DNA of 64,000 nucleotides from Roseiarcus sp035606915 (GTDB taxonomy: Bacteria; Pseudomonadota; Alphaproteobacteria; Rhizobiales; Beijerinckiaceae): positions 28,148-92,147 of the forward strand of contig DATNDU010000162.1 in the NCBI GenBank assembly GCA_035606915.1. The letters are read 5' to 3'. Below, in pieces: positions 1 to 8,707 of this stretch (positions are counted from its first letter, which is position 1; the number at the start of each line of letters is the position of its first letter). Position numbers and translations under genes: made by a program. A model generated the notes under the pieces. It was not told the DNA's origin and made no database searches. It saw only the letters and a list, made by a program, of their open reading frames with translations.

Positions 1-327
1 CTCCGAGGCTTCCGGCCCGAGGCAGCGCAATGCCGAAGCGCAGGCCTGCCTGAGCATGGCGGCGGCCTGACGCAGATGGTGCAGATGGTGCGAGGCGCCC
101 CCGTGCGCCTCCAGGGCGCGCACCGCCTCGATGGCCTGCAACGAGGCCTGCTGCGCGCCGAGAAGGGCGCCCTCGGCCAATGCGAGCGGCCGCTTCGAGG
201 TCATCGCAAGCAGCGCGAATCCGGCGATCTGCGTCAGGGTTCGGCTAATCAACTGCTGCGCGGGTTGCGCCGCGTTAACGTAGCGCCAGGTGGCCGGCTG
301 CGTGCTTCCTTCCGTCGCTTCGCTCAT
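1..327 (-). CDS. Hypothetical protein, 3' end cut by window edge
   Basis: An open frame of 109 codons reads leftward from an ATG at 327 and runs off the window without a stop. It begins MSEATEGSTQPATW and is rich in Ala, Gln and Leu, with a histidine-rich stretch (HHLHHL) near residue 80. It looks soluble and helical, with no signal peptide or membrane segment in the visible part. It is divergent from the LacI-type gene, and the GntR-like operator at 403-416 lies between the two starts, so it may share that control. I do not recognise the family. Confidence 0.5.
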   Translation of the reverse strand, partial: MSEATEGSTQPATWRYVNAAQPAQQLISRTLTQIAGFALLAMTSKRPLALAEGALLGAQQASLQAIEAVRALEAHGGASHHLHHLRQAAAMLRQACASALRCLGPEASE

Positions 328-402
328 TGCGAACTCCGAATTGCGATTGCCGAACCCGCCGCATGGCGTCGGCGCCCGAGCGCCAAATCAGATAGCCGAT
401 TT

Positions 403-416
403 TGATATCGGTAACA
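403..416. promoter_or_regulatory. GntR/LacI-like operator half of a pair
   Basis: The sequence TGATATCGGTAACA, read on the other strand as TGTTACCGATATCA, closely resembles the GntR-type LacI-family operator (TGTTACC-GATAACA). It lies between the partial leftward gene and the lacI-family gene. A matching site, TGTTACCGGTACCA, sits at 1599-1612 on the far side of the regulator gene. Recurrence on both sides of the regulator supports it as the operator of the neighbouring repressor; binding itself is inferred. Confidence 0.55.
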
Positions 417-499
417 ACAGCTTTGGCTTTCGTGCTAAGGGCCTTGTTAGCAGGTCGCAGCAATGCTTCACTGTCATATTGCTTTGAGCGGGATTGCGG

Positions 500-1540
500 A
501 TGCCGAAAAGGACGTTGGAGGGGAGCGCCGTACACAGCGGGAGCGCGCGGATGCGCGACGTCGCCACGCGCGCCGGCGTATCGACGATGACGGTGTCGCG
601 CGCCTTGAACGAACCCGGCAAGGTCTCGGAGGAGATGCGCGAACGGGTGCTGCGCGCCGTAAAGGAGATCGGCTATCTCCCCAATCACCTCGCCGGCAGT
701 CTGTCTTCGAATAGGTCGACCACGATCGGCCTGATCGTGCCCAGCATCGACAACTCAATCTATACCCAGACGGTGAAGGGGTTGTCGGAGGTTCTGAAGC
801 GCTCCGGTTTTCAGTTGATGATCGCCGAATCGGGTTACGATCCGAACGAGGAGGAGGAGTTAATCACCGCCCTGCTCAGCCACCGCGTCAGCGGCCTTGT
901 CCTGCACAGCACCGAGCACACCCCGCAGGCGATCGAGAAAATACGCAAATCCGGCGTGCCCGTGGTCGAGAACGGCAATATCCCGGAGAAGCCGCTCGAC
1001 ATGGTGGTGAGCTATTCCAACCGCGATGCCTCCTACGCAATGACCATGCATCTCGGGCGCCTCGGCTATCGCAAGATCGCCTTTGCGAGTCTCTACTCGG
1101 TTCACAATGACCGCTCCAAGGACCGGCTCGAAGGCTATCTGGCGGCTTTGAAACAGCTCGCCATTCCGGCCAATCCGCGGCTGATCGTCGAAACCGAGCG
1201 CGGTCTGGCCGCCGGCGCCGAGTTGATGGCGCGGGTCATGCAAACCACGCCGGAGGTCGATGCGCTGTTTTGCGCCGGCGACGTCCTGGCGGTAGGCGCC
1301 CTGTTCGAGGCCCAGAGGCGCAACTGGGCGGTGCCGGGAAGAATTGCGCTTGCGAGCTTCGACGACGTCGATCTGCTTCGCCACGTCACGCCATCGGTCA
1401 CGACGCTCAGGCTGCCGCGCTATGACATCGGCGACCGGACGGCGCGCATCCTGCTCAGCCGCATCATGGAGGGCGCCGAACACCTTCGCGGCAGCATGGT
1501 CGACCTGAAATTCGAGGTCATTCAGCGCGAAAGCACCTGA
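500..1540 (+). CDS. LacI/GntR-type transcriptional repressor
   Basis: The product is about 346 residues, normal for LacI regulators. An N-terminal helix-turn-helix (MRDVATRAGVSTMTVSRALN, residues 18-37) is followed by the hinge region (LPNHLAGSLSS) and a periplasmic-binding-protein-like effector domain starting TIGLIVPS. ATG 500 was chosen, with a GAGCGGG stretch seven bases upstream; TTG 494 and ATG 551 are alternatives. The protein most resembles the gluconate-repressor branch, and GntR-like operators flank the gene. It likely represses the operon that begins at 1733 and perhaps itself. The effector is unknown; acids or lactones handled by the downstream enzymes are candidates. Confidence 0.85.
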   Translation: MPKRTLEGSAVHSGSARMRDVATRAGVSTMTVSRALNEPGKVSEEMRERVLRAVKEIGYLPNHLAGSLSSNRSTTIGLIVPSIDNSIYTQTVKGLSEVLKRSGFQLMIAESGYDPNEEEELITALLSHRVSGLVLHSTEHTPQAIEKIRKSGVPVVENGNIPEKPLDMVVSYSNRDASYAMTMHLGRLGYRKIAFASLYSVHNDRSKDRLEGYLAALKQLAIPANPRLIVETERGLAAGAELMARVMQTTPEVDALFCAGDVLAVGALFEAQRRNWAVPGRIALASFDDVDLLRHVTPSVTTLRLPRYDIGDRTARILLSRIMEGAEHLRGSMVDLKFEVIQREST

Positions 1541-1565
1541 AAGCTCAATCGGCGGCCCGCGCCCG

Positions 1566-1594
1566 TTGCATCGCCGCCTAGCCTGCTTTATAGT
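1566..1594 (+). promoter_or_regulatory. Sigma70-type promoter of the SDR operon
   Basis: TTGCAT (1566-1571) and TATAGT (1589-1594) are separated by exactly 17 bp and lie upstream of the operon starting at 1733. The predicted start of transcription, around 1601, falls inside the GntR-like site at 1599-1612, which is the geometry expected for repression by occlusion. Confidence 0.5.
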
Positions 1595-1598
1595 CTCT

Positions 1599-1612
1599 TG
1601 TTACCGGTACCA
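1599..1612. promoter_or_regulatory. GntR/LacI-like operator
   Basis: TGTTACCGGTACCA matches the operator type recognised by gluconate-repressor-like LacI proteins and resembles the site at 403-416. It starts five bases after the -10 hexamer of the predicted promoter. This is sequence inspection only. Confidence 0.55.
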
Positions 1613-1732
1613 GACTTCGGTGCGCCGCTGGCTTCCACAGCCCGGGCGAAGCTGGCGCGATTTGCCGCAGACGACTGTGGCGTGGCGTGAAACGAGGCCT
1701 TTGACGATGCTCGCGAAGCGGCGGGGCGGGAA

Positions 1733-2548
1733 ATGAGCGGGTCGAAGACAGCGCCTCAGAGCAAGAGCCTGAGCCAATGCGCCGCCCTCGTCACCGGCTC
1801 GACGGGCGGCTTGGGCGAGGCGATGGCGGCCCGCCTCGCCGCGGCCGGTTGTAAGGTGATGCTGCACGGGTTGCTGACGGCGCAGGCCGCCGAGCCGCAA
1901 CGCGAGGCGCTTGCGCGCAACACCGGGGCGCAAGTCGCCTACCAACAAGCCGACCTTTCCAGCCGCGCAGCGGTGGAAGGTTTGGTCGGGGCGACGCTTG
2001 AGGCGTTCGGCGGCGTCGATATTCTCGTCAACAATGCGGTGGCCCGTCACTTCAAGCCGATCATCGACTTTCCAACCGAACAGTGGGAGCAGGCGCTGTC
2101 GGTCAATCTCTCGGCCGTCTTCTACGCGATCCGAGCGCTTCTGCCGCGCATGCAGGCGCAGAATTTTGGCCGCATCTTCAATATGACTTCGGTCTACGGG
2201 TTGCGCGGCACGCCCGATCGCGTCGGCTACGTGACCACCAAATCCGCGCTTCTTGGCTTGACGCGCGCCGTCGCGCTGGAAAACCTGGAGTTCGACGTCA
2301 CTTGCCATGGCCTGTGCCCGGGCTCGGTGCTGACGCCAGGCACTCAGTCTCGGGTCGAGGAATTGATGGCCGAGCACGGCATAGACTGGAGCGCTGCGGA
2401 GCGCCAGTTTCTCACCGGCAAGCAACCAAGCGGCAGCTTCGTCTCGGCCGACAGCGTCTGCGACCTATTGGTGTTTCTCTGCGGGCCGGTTGGGCGCGAC
2501 ATGACGGGCGCGATGATCCCCGTCGAAGCCGGATGGCTGGCGAGCTAG
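1733..2548 (+). CDS. Short-chain dehydrogenase/reductase (SDR)
   Basis: A 271-residue classical SDR. The cofactor-binding motif TGSTGGLG is at residues 21-28, NNA at 100-102, and the catalytic set is Asn124, Ser153, Tyr166 and Lys170. It should catalyse NAD(P)-dependent oxidation or reduction of a hydroxyl/keto substrate in the cytosol. The overall pattern recalls 3-hydroxybutyrate dehydrogenase-type SDRs, but the substrate is not determined by motif. It is the first gene of an operon behind the predicted promoter and operator and is followed after about 50 bp by an MBL-fold gene, which suggests a shared catabolic pathway. Confidence 0.85.
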   Translation: MSGSKTAPQSKSLSQCAALVTGSTGGLGEAMAARLAAAGCKVMLHGLLTAQAAEPQREALARNTGAQVAYQQADLSSRAAVEGLVGATLEAFGGVDILVNNAVARHFKPIIDFPTEQWEQALSVNLSAVFYAIRALLPRMQAQNFGRIFNMTSVYGLRGTPDRVGYVTTKSALLGLTRAVALENLEFDVTCHGLCPGSVLTPGTQSRVEELMAEHGIDWSAAERQFLTGKQPSGSFVSADSVCDLLVFLCGPVGRDMTGAMIPVEAGWLAS

Positions 2549-2595
2549 CGGGGATCAGGCGCGAGCAGGCGCCCTGTCGATATGAGGCGAACGTC

Positions 2596-3396
2596 ATGGA
2601 TCCTACCTACGAACTCTACGCGATTCGCTATGGCCACCACGACCGGAACGCCGCGGCCAATTTCATCGGCGGCGACCCCCACGACGGGCCGATGCCGCTC
2701 GACTATTTCGTTTGGGCCATCGTCGGCAAGGAGCGGAGCTTTATCTTCGATACCGGCTATGACGCCAAGGTTGCGGCGGAGCGCAATCGGCAACTTCTCC
2801 GCCCGGTCGGCGAAGGGCTGAAGATGATCGGCATCGACCCAGACAAGGTCGAGGATGTCATTCTATCTCACATGCACTTCGACCACGCCGGCAATCACGA
2901 CTTGTTCCCGAACGCCCGCTATCACGTTCAGGACGTCGAGATGGCTTATTGCACCGGCCGCTGCATGTGTCACAGCCATCTCAGGCATCCCTTCGGCTAC
3001 GGCGACGTGGCGAACATGATCGCCAAGCTGTTCGCCGGACGCGTGACCTTCCATGACGGGGCCTCGGAGATCGCGCCGAATCTTACCGTCCACCGGGTCG
3101 GCGGCCATTCCAAGGGTTTGCAGGTGATCCGGGTGAAGACGTCGCGCGGCTGGGTCGTGCTCGGCTCCGACGCTTCGCATTTCTACGCCAATTTTGAACA
3201 GAACCGTCCGTTCCCGGTGGTTGAGAGCGTCGCCGACATGCTGAACGGCTATGACACGATGCGCGGGCTGGCGAGTTCGTCGGCCCACATCATTCCGGGT
3301 CACGATCCGCTCGTGCTCGCCCGCTATCCGGCGGCGCTTTCGGATGTGAGCGATATCGTGAGGCTCGATCTGGAGCCGGTCGCCGCAAAGGCGTGA
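2596..3396 (+). CDS. Metallo-beta-lactamase-fold hydrolase, lactonase-like
   Basis: A 266-residue MBL-fold protein. The metal motif HMHFDH gives His92, His94, Asp96 and His97; further ligands are His171 (GGHSKG), Asp192 (LGSDAS) and His236 (IPGHD). The arrangement fits the N-acyl homoserine lactonase branch of the superfamily, so ring opening of a lactone is a reasonable inference; AHL hydrolysis itself is not shown. The frame is open far upstream, but ATG 2596 begins the family homology and lies downstream of the SDR stop. Its operon position suggests hydrolysis of a lactone formed or used by the adjacent dehydrogenases. Confidence 0.8.
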   Translation: MDPTYELYAIRYGHHDRNAAANFIGGDPHDGPMPLDYFVWAIVGKERSFIFDTGYDAKVAAERNRQLLRPVGEGLKMIGIDPDKVEDVILSHMHFDHAGNHDLFPNARYHVQDVEMAYCTGRCMCHSHLRHPFGYGDVANMIAKLFAGRVTFHDGASEIAPNLTVHRVGGHSKGLQVIRVKTSRGWVVLGSDASHFYANFEQNRPFPVVESVADMLNGYDTMRGLASSSAHIIPGHDPLVLARYPAALSDVSDIVRLDLEPVAAKA

Positions 3397-3438
3397 GCGC
3401 GTCGGGACGCGCCAATCAACGATGACATGGAGACGATG

Positions 3439-4347
3439 ATGCCTGATCTCAAACTCGGTTTTGCTGGCGTCGGCCGCATGGGAACGCCGATGACGAAGCG
3501 GCTTATGGCCGCCGGCTACCAGGTCAACGTCTACGACACCAGCGCCGCCGCCGTGTCGGCGCTGGTCGCCGCAGGGGCGAAAGCGGCCGCCAACCCCGCG
3601 GAACTGCGCGGCGTCAGCGACGTGGTCTTGTTTTCGCTGCCTACCCCGGAAATCGCTCACGCCGTCGCGTTCGGACCGAACGGAATCGCTGCCGGCAAGG
3701 GCGCGAACATCGTCATCGATCTCTCAACCACAGGCCCCCGCGCCGAGCGGCAAATGGCGGAGAAGCTGAAGGCCGTCGGCGTCGTCACGGTGGATTGTCC
3801 GGTGAGCGGCGGCGTCGGCGGCGCCGAAAAGGGCACGCTGGCCATGATGGCCGCCTGCGACGCGCCGACGCTAGCCAAGGTCAAACCCATACTGGAGAAG
3901 CTCGGCAAGATCACTCATGTCGGCGCCGAGCCCGGCATGGGGCAGATGATGAAGGTGATCAACAATCTGATGTCCGTCACCGCGCTCTCGATCGCCTCGG
4001 AGGCACTGGTGCTTGCGACCAAGGCCGGGCTCGACCCGGACGTATTGATTGAGGTGGTGAATTCGGGCAGCGGCGCCTCCAATGCGACGATGACGAAAAT
4101 CCCAAAATTCGTCCTCAGCCGCAGCTTCGATTTCGGCTTCGCGATGGGCCTGTCGGCCAAGGATCTCAGACTTTGCCTTGAGGAGAGCGACGCGCTCGGG
4201 GTGCCGATGATCGTCGGCAGCGCGGCGCGCCAACTCCTCACCGTCGCAAAGGGCAAGCTCGGGCCGGACGCCGATCTCACGGAAATCATCAAGCCGATCG
4301 AAGAATGGGCCGGCGTGACCGTCGCCGGCGCCAAGGCGCGCGGCTGA
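3439..4347 (+). CDS. 3-hydroxyisobutyrate dehydrogenase family protein
   Basis: A roughly 302-residue beta-hydroxyacid dehydrogenase. It shows an N-terminal Rossmann motif GFAGVGRMG, the substrate-binding segment DCPVSGGVGGAEKGT, and the catalytic lysine in GMGQMMKVINN (Lys172 from this start). ATG 3439 is preferred because a GGAG lies six bases upstream; ATG 3427 and 3436 are in frame. The family oxidises or reduces 3-hydroxyacids such as 3-hydroxyisobutyrate or tartronate semialdehyde. It lies third in the operon. A second family member at 31795 belongs to a separate sugar cluster. Confidence 0.85.
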   Translation: MPDLKLGFAGVGRMGTPMTKRLMAAGYQVNVYDTSAAAVSALVAAGAKAAANPAELRGVSDVVLFSLPTPEIAHAVAFGPNGIAAGKGANIVIDLSTTGPRAERQMAEKLKAVGVVTVDCPVSGGVGGAEKGTLAMMAACDAPTLAKVKPILEKLGKITHVGAEPGMGQMMKVINNLMSVTALSIASEALVLATKAGLDPDVLIEVVNSGSGASNATMTKIPKFVLSRSFDFGFAMGLSAKDLRLCLEESDALGVPMIVGSAARQLLTVAKGKLGPDADLTEIIKPIEEWAGVTVAGAKARG

Positions 4348-4375
4348 GCGCCCGGCCGACGACCAGGAGGCGGCT

Positions 4376-5740
4376 TTGGCTATGCGCAACCTTGACGCGG
4401 CTGACGGCCTTTCGCGCAGGCTTGCGGCCTTCCTACGCAACGCCTCCTGGGAGGACGTTCCGCAGACGGTTCGCGCGCACGCGACGAGGGCCGTTTTCAA
4501 CGGCGTGGGGACAGCGCTCGGCGGCGCCTGCGATCAGGCGATCTTGCGCCTCGACGAAGCGCTCGCGCCGTTCTCAGCCAACCAGGCGGCGACCGTCATC
4601 GGGCGCCGCGCCCGGCGTGACGCGCTGACGGCGGCTTTCCTCAACGCTGCGGCGATGAACGTGTTCGACTTCGACGACACCCACGCCGGCACTATCCTTC
4701 ATCCCACCGCGCCGATCGCGCCCGTCGTCTTGGCGTTGGCCGAGACGCAGCCGATAAGCGGATCGCAACTGCTGCATGCGTTCGTGCTCGGCGTCGAAGT
4801 CGCCTGTCGGATCGGCGCCGCCGTCTCTCCCGGTCATTACGATCGCGGCTGGCACATCACCTCGACCTGCGGAATCTTCGGCGCCGCCGCCGCCGCCGCC
4901 AAGTTGCTAGACCTCAACGAGGATCAGATTGTCTGGGCGCTGGGAAACGCCTCCGCGCAGGCGTCAGGCCTCGTGGAGACGCTGGGCTTCATGGCCAAGA
5001 GCACGGGCGTCGGCAATGCCGCGCGCGGTGGCCTTGTCTCGGCGCTGATGGCGCGCGCCGGCGTCCAGGGCCCGCCGCGGCCGCTTGAGGGGCCACGCGG
5101 CTTCCTGGCCGTCTGCTGCGGCGCGCCCGACCCCGAGCGGATCGAGCGCAAGCTCGGCGTCGAATGGGAAATCCAGCGCCTCATGTTCAAGCCCTACCCC
5201 TGCGGTGTCGTGCTGAACCCGGTCATCGACGCGTGCTTGGCGGCGCGCACGGCGCCGGCGTTCAGCGTCAACGGGATCGCGGAGGTCGTGGTGCGAGGCA
5301 ACCCTCTGCTTAAGGCCCGCGCCGACCGGCCGAACGTCGCCACCGGACGCGAGGCGCAGGTCAGCGCGCAACACGCGATCGCCGTCTGCCTGCTACGCGG
5401 AACCGCCGGCGCGGCCGATTTCAACGACGCTGCGGTGAACGACATGCAGGTGCGGGCGCTGCGCGCAAAAGTTCGCCGCGTGGAGGGCGATGAGACGACG
5501 CCGATCGAGGCGGCGCGCGTCTCCATCCTCTATGCCGACGGAAGCTCACACGATCAGAGCATCGAGGCGGCGACTGGCAGCCTCGCCCGGCCGATGACGG
5601 ACGAGGCGCTTCGGCAAAAGTTTGCTGCGTTGGCGCGCTACGGCTGCCCTGACCTCGACGCTGAGCCGCTCGCGGCGAAACTTTGGGATCTCGCCAACGT
5701 CGCCGACGCCGACGCCGTGATGGCGCTCGCCCGCCCCTGA
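4376..5740 (+). CDS. MmgE/PrpD family protein
   Basis: A roughly 454-residue protein of the MmgE/PrpD family, which includes 2-methylcitrate dehydratase and cis-aconitate decarboxylase. The family-typical segments FDFDDTH, HPTAPIAPV and the helical core GIFGAAAAAAKLL are visible. An AGGAGG at 4365-4370 lies five bases from TTG 4376 and eleven from ATG 4382, so the start may be either. No propionate-cycle partners are nearby, so the substrate is probably another branched or unsaturated acid processed by the same operon. Confidence 0.8.
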   Translation: MAMRNLDAADGLSRRLAAFLRNASWEDVPQTVRAHATRAVFNGVGTALGGACDQAILRLDEALAPFSANQAATVIGRRARRDALTAAFLNAAAMNVFDFDDTHAGTILHPTAPIAPVVLALAETQPISGSQLLHAFVLGVEVACRIGAAVSPGHYDRGWHITSTCGIFGAAAAAAKLLDLNEDQIVWALGNASAQASGLVETLGFMAKSTGVGNAARGGLVSALMARAGVQGPPRPLEGPRGFLAVCCGAPDPERIERKLGVEWEIQRLMFKPYPCGVVLNPVIDACLAARTAPAFSVNGIAEVVVRGNPLLKARADRPNVATGREAQVSAQHAIAVCLLRGTAGAADFNDAAVNDMQVRALRAKVRRVEGDETTPIEAARVSILYADGSSHDQSIEAATGSLARPMTDEALRQKFAALARYGCPDLDAEPLAAKLWDLANVADADAVMALARP

Positions 5741-5777
5741 ACACGCACTTATCAACCCGCATAGAGGACATCACGCC

Positions 5778-6188
5778 ATGAGCGCCACACGTTCCGAATT
5801 CCAAGGGGCAGCCTTCGAGAAGGGCCTTAGCGTCCGCAAGGAGGTTCTCGGCGACGCCTATGTCAATCGCTCGCTCGCGAGTGCGACTGATTATTCGGCG
5901 CCGTTGCAGAAACTCATCACCGAATGGTGCTGGGGAGAAATATGGGGCCGCCCCGGGTTGGAGCGCAGGTTGCGCAGCGTGTTGAACCTCGGCATGACAA
6001 TGGCCCTCAATCGCGGCGTCGAGTTCAAAGCGCATGCACGGGGCGCCCTCAACAACGGGCTCACGCGCGAAGAAATCATCGAGATCATTCTTCAGGGCGC
6101 GATCTATTGCGGCGCTCCGGCCTCGCTCGACGCCATGCGCATCGCGCAATCCCTGTTCGACGAGATGGACTCGGAGAGCAAAGCCTGA
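5778..6188 (+). CDS. Carboxymuconolactone decarboxylase family protein
   Basis: A 136-residue single-domain CMD protein of PcaC-like length. The conserved block reads RSVLNLGMTMAL, then EFKAHARGALNNGLT, then EEIIEIILQGAIYCGAP. It lacks the CxxC redox pair of AhpD-type members, which favours a decarboxylase or isomerase-type role on a lactone or keto acid. It is the last intact gene of the operon from 1733. The decayed transporter fragments that follow lie on the opposite strand. Confidence 0.8.
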   Translation: MSATRSEFQGAAFEKGLSVRKEVLGDAYVNRSLASATDYSAPLQKLITEWCWGEIWGRPGLERRLRSVLNLGMTMALNRGVEFKAHARGALNNGLTREEIIEIILQGAIYCGAPASLDAMRIAQSLFDEMDSESKA

Positions 6189-6190
6189 GG

Positions 6191-6206
6191 TCGGCGCCCG
6201 CCGACG
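6191..6206 (+). terminator. Weak hairpin after the CMD-family gene
   Basis: A perfect 7-bp inverted repeat, GTCGGCG-CC-CGCCGAC, sits just after the stop of the last operon gene. It lacks a T-tract, so termination here is only a suggestion. Confidence 0.3.
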
Positions 6207-6304
6207 CCAAACAAACGCCAAAACGCGAAGCGGTCTCTCGTCAGGATATGACTGATATCTTCGGCTGAACGCCGCTCGGTCGCAGGCGGCAATGCCGAGC
6301 GATC

Positions 6305-6456
6305 AAATCCGCTTCACCGCGGCGCCGTCGAAAGTGCGGAAGAGATCCTTCCCGTCCCAGCTCTGCGCGGCCTGGAAACAGCGGGTGTAGGCCGCCTCGG
6401 CGGCCTGCGTCATCTCGACGATTTCGATCATGCCCGGCATCTCGCCGGGCTTGCCC
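6305..6456 (-). pseudogene. Unidentified C-terminal coding fragment
   Basis: Reading leftward, an open stretch encodes a peptide that begins MGKPGEMPGMIEIVEMTQAA and ends FRTFDGAAVKRI before a TGA near 6305. It is out of frame with the preceding LivF-like sequence and looks like the tail of an unrelated protein. I do not recognise it. Its position at the end of a run of broken genes suggests a remnant joined by deletion. Confidence 0.3.
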
Positions 6457-6525
6457 ATATAGGCGACCTAACTCGTCGCGCTGGCGCGCTCGGAACAGCT
6501 TCCACCAATTATCGCGGCCGCGCGC

Positions 6526-6975
6526 CTTCAAGTCCGCCGCGCTTTCCTCAAGCAGAATTCGGCCTGAGCGCAGCGCGTAAACCCGATCGGCGACGGTCAG
6601 CGCCGCAGGAATGTTCTGCTCCACGAGAACGACCGATACGCCCTCGTCAACCAGCGCGCGCACGCGCGACATGATCTGTTCGGTAATCGCCGGCGCAAGG
6701 CCGAGCGAAGGCTCGTCGAGCAGAAGCAAGCGCGGGCGCGTCATCAGCGCCATGGCGAGGCTCACCATGCGCTGCTGGCCGCCGCTCATCGCGCCGGCGA
6801 ACTGCGAGGCGCGTTCGCGCAGGATCGGATAGTCGTCGAGCGCGCTCTCGATCCGTTCTCGTTTCTCGTCGCCCGCCAGGCTGCGCGCGCCGACGAGCAG
6901 ATTCTCCATCACCGTGAGGTCTGGGAAAACGAATCGCTCGGCGGGAATCAGGCCCAGACCGAGGGCGATCGACAA
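6526..6975 (-). pseudogene. LivF-like ABC ATPase remnant, Walker A lost
   Basis: The frame encodes the C-terminal two thirds of a branched-chain amino acid ABC ATPase of LivF type: FPDLTVMENLLVGA, the signature SGGQQRM, Walker B with RLLLLDEPS, and the switch segment VEQN. The first roughly 90 residues, including Walker A, are absent. The preceding sequence is a LivG start in another frame, and the C-terminus runs into unrelated frames. Without a P-loop it cannot bind ATP normally, so it is almost certainly non-functional. Confidence 0.75.
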
Positions 6976-6988
6976 GAGTCTCGCCGCC

Positions 6989-7405
6989 TTTGGCGCCGTG
7001 CGGCCAGCGCCAGACCTGCCCGCTCGGCTCCCGGCATCCCAACATCACGTTGTCAAGCGCCGACAGGCGGGGGAACAGGCGCAGATTCTGAAACGAGCGC
7101 GCCATTCCCAACCGGGCGATGCGATCCGGTCCGAGCCCGCAAATCTCGCGTCCGCGCAACCGGACGGAACCCGAATTGGCGCCGATGGCGCCGGTCAGCA
7201 GGTTGAAGACGGTGGTCTTTCCGGCGCCATTGGGGCCAACCAGCGCCGCGATCCGCCCTTGTCTGAGGTCCAGGTTTAGATCGCGACAGGCAACGATGCC
7301 GCCAAACGCCTTGGACAGCCCGCGCACCTGAAGAATCACGCCGGGTCCCTCAACCGGCGCCGGCGCGCGCGCCACGCTGGCCGGCCGCGCCTTCGGTGTA
7401 ATCGA
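6989..7405 (-). pseudogene. LivG-like ABC ATPase remnant, C-terminal half lost
   Basis: This frame encodes the N-terminal part of LivG: LQVRGLSKAFGG, Walker A (GPNGAGKTT), Q-loop region (ARSFQNLRLFPRLSALDNVMLG). Homology stops near 7000, before the signature motif and Walker B, and the sequence continues in another frame as the C-terminal part of LivF. A deletion appears to have fused the start of livG to the end of livF out of frame. A true start codon is also unclear. Confidence 0.75.
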
Positions 7406-8160
7406 ATCCCCTCCTTGCGCGGAAGAAACAGGGAAGCGCCCTCTGGAATCGGCCCCTGCGGGCGCACGCACGTCATAACGGCGAGGCGGGCTCCATAGAA
7501 GACAAGCTGGATCAGGAACGCCTTTCCGGGATCGATCCGGATGGTCATCTCCAGCATCGGTTGCAGCAGTTGCAGGATCGCGGCGCCGGGAATGGAGCCG
7601 AAGAGATTGCCGAGCCCACCGAACACCGCCATCGCGAAAATCTCTAACGAGACATTGAAGCCATAGACTTGAACGCAAAAACGTCCCTGCCGAGCGCTCG
7701 CACGGCGATCTCGTCGTCGCGAATGCCTCTGAGGATGCGCCCCCACGGCGACTCGCCGAAGCGGCGACAAACCGCGAACACCAGCGCAGTCGTCACGAGC
7801 AGAAACGGCGTCCATTGATTGGGGAACTGCAATTGGCCGCCGAGCCACGGGTCAAGATCGGCGGGCTTGTCGGCAACCATGCCATAGGCGCCGCCAGGAG
7901 CGCCCACCGCGCCGACGATCGCCAGCGCGATGGTGAGAAGGATCAGATATTGCGGGCTTAGCCTCAGCGCCGGCAAACTGACGGTGAGGCCGACGGCGCC
8001 GGCCGCCAGGGCACCGAGCGAAAGCCCCGCCCAGAAGTCGAGACCCGTGTGCGCGGAGATAAACGCGGCGGTGTAACCGCCGATGGCTCCGAACGCGGCG
8101 TGCGCCACCGACACTTGGCCGGCATAGCCCATCAGCAGGTTGAGCGACTGGCGAACATGC
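7336..8160 (-). pseudogene. LivM-like permease remnant with internal deletion
   Basis: Two frames together encode a branched-chain amino acid permease of LivM type. The first, ending near 7665, has LLMGYAGQVSVAHAAFGAIG and the late motif RDDEIAVRALGRDVFAFK. The second continues with VSLEIFAMAVFGGLGNLFG and the terminal VRPQG. The roughly 25-30 residues normally between these motifs are missing, and the frame changes at the junction. The N-terminus is fused in another frame to the binding-protein remnant. Membrane topology is therefore broken. Confidence 0.75.
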
Positions 8161-8169
8161 TGAAGATCA

Positions 8170-8580
8170 GCGTCATGTTCAGTATGCCGAGCCAGTCAAG
8201 GCCGAACTCCTTCGCGTAACTCGCAACGAACAGCTTTGACCAGTTGCTGGTGGCGTTGGCGGGCGAGAACCAGTCGGTGGAGAACATGTAATTGTCGAAA
8301 GCGGGCCGGCGACCTTCGCCGCGTCGGATATGTATTCCGCCCGATCACCGGCGCGGTCAGGCCGGCGGCGACATATTGTTTCATGAAGTAGCCAGGATCG
8401 ACGCCGGCGCCGAACAGGAACACGGCGTCGGGGTTGGCGGTCTTCAGACGCGATACGGTGGCCGAATAATCCGTCGCGCCGATGGTGGTCAGTTCGCCGC
8501 TCGCCATTTCGAGGCCGGTGTCGGCGAGCGCTTTCTTGAAATTGGCGATGAGACGGCGCTCGCCGGGCGTTACGCCGGAA
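8170..8580 (-). pseudogene. Branched-chain amino acid binding-protein remnant
   Basis: The central part of a periplasmic amino acid-binding protein is visible: ERRLIANFKKALADTGLE, ATDYSATVSRLKTANPDAVFL, then PGYFMKQYVAAGL. The reading frame changes near 8342 and again near 8311 to continue with FDNYMFSTDWFSPANATSNW. The N-terminal half, including any signal peptide, is missing. The C-terminal end passes into LivM-like sequence with no LivH between, so a deletion of the intervening genes is likely. Confidence 0.7.
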
Positions 8581-8706
8581 CGGGCGGCGCAGATCGCCGC
8601 GATGATGAAGCTCGCGGCCGAAGACATACAAGCTCAGATCGACGCAACCGCGGCACGACGGGCAAAGCCGGCCCAACCCTCAGACATCAGCGCCAAGGAG
8701 GCTTGA
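8569..8706 (+). pseudogene. C-terminal fragment of an unidentified plus-strand gene
   Basis: A plus-strand frame reading VTPERAAQIAAMMKLAAEDI and ending in SDISAKEA stops at 8706, one base before the ATG of the broken amidohydrolase. An AAGGAGG ribosome-binding site for that downstream gene lies within its last codons, as in a normal operon. Upstream the strand carries antisense binding-protein sequence, so the 5' part of this gene seems to have been lost. The family is unknown. Confidence 0.35.
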
Positions 8707-8707
8707 A

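Noticed and set aside
2083..2595. N-terminal extension of the MBL-fold gene into the SDR gene
   Set aside because: The open frame continues upstream, but it overlaps the SDR coding sequence and has no similarity; ATG 2596 fits the family start.
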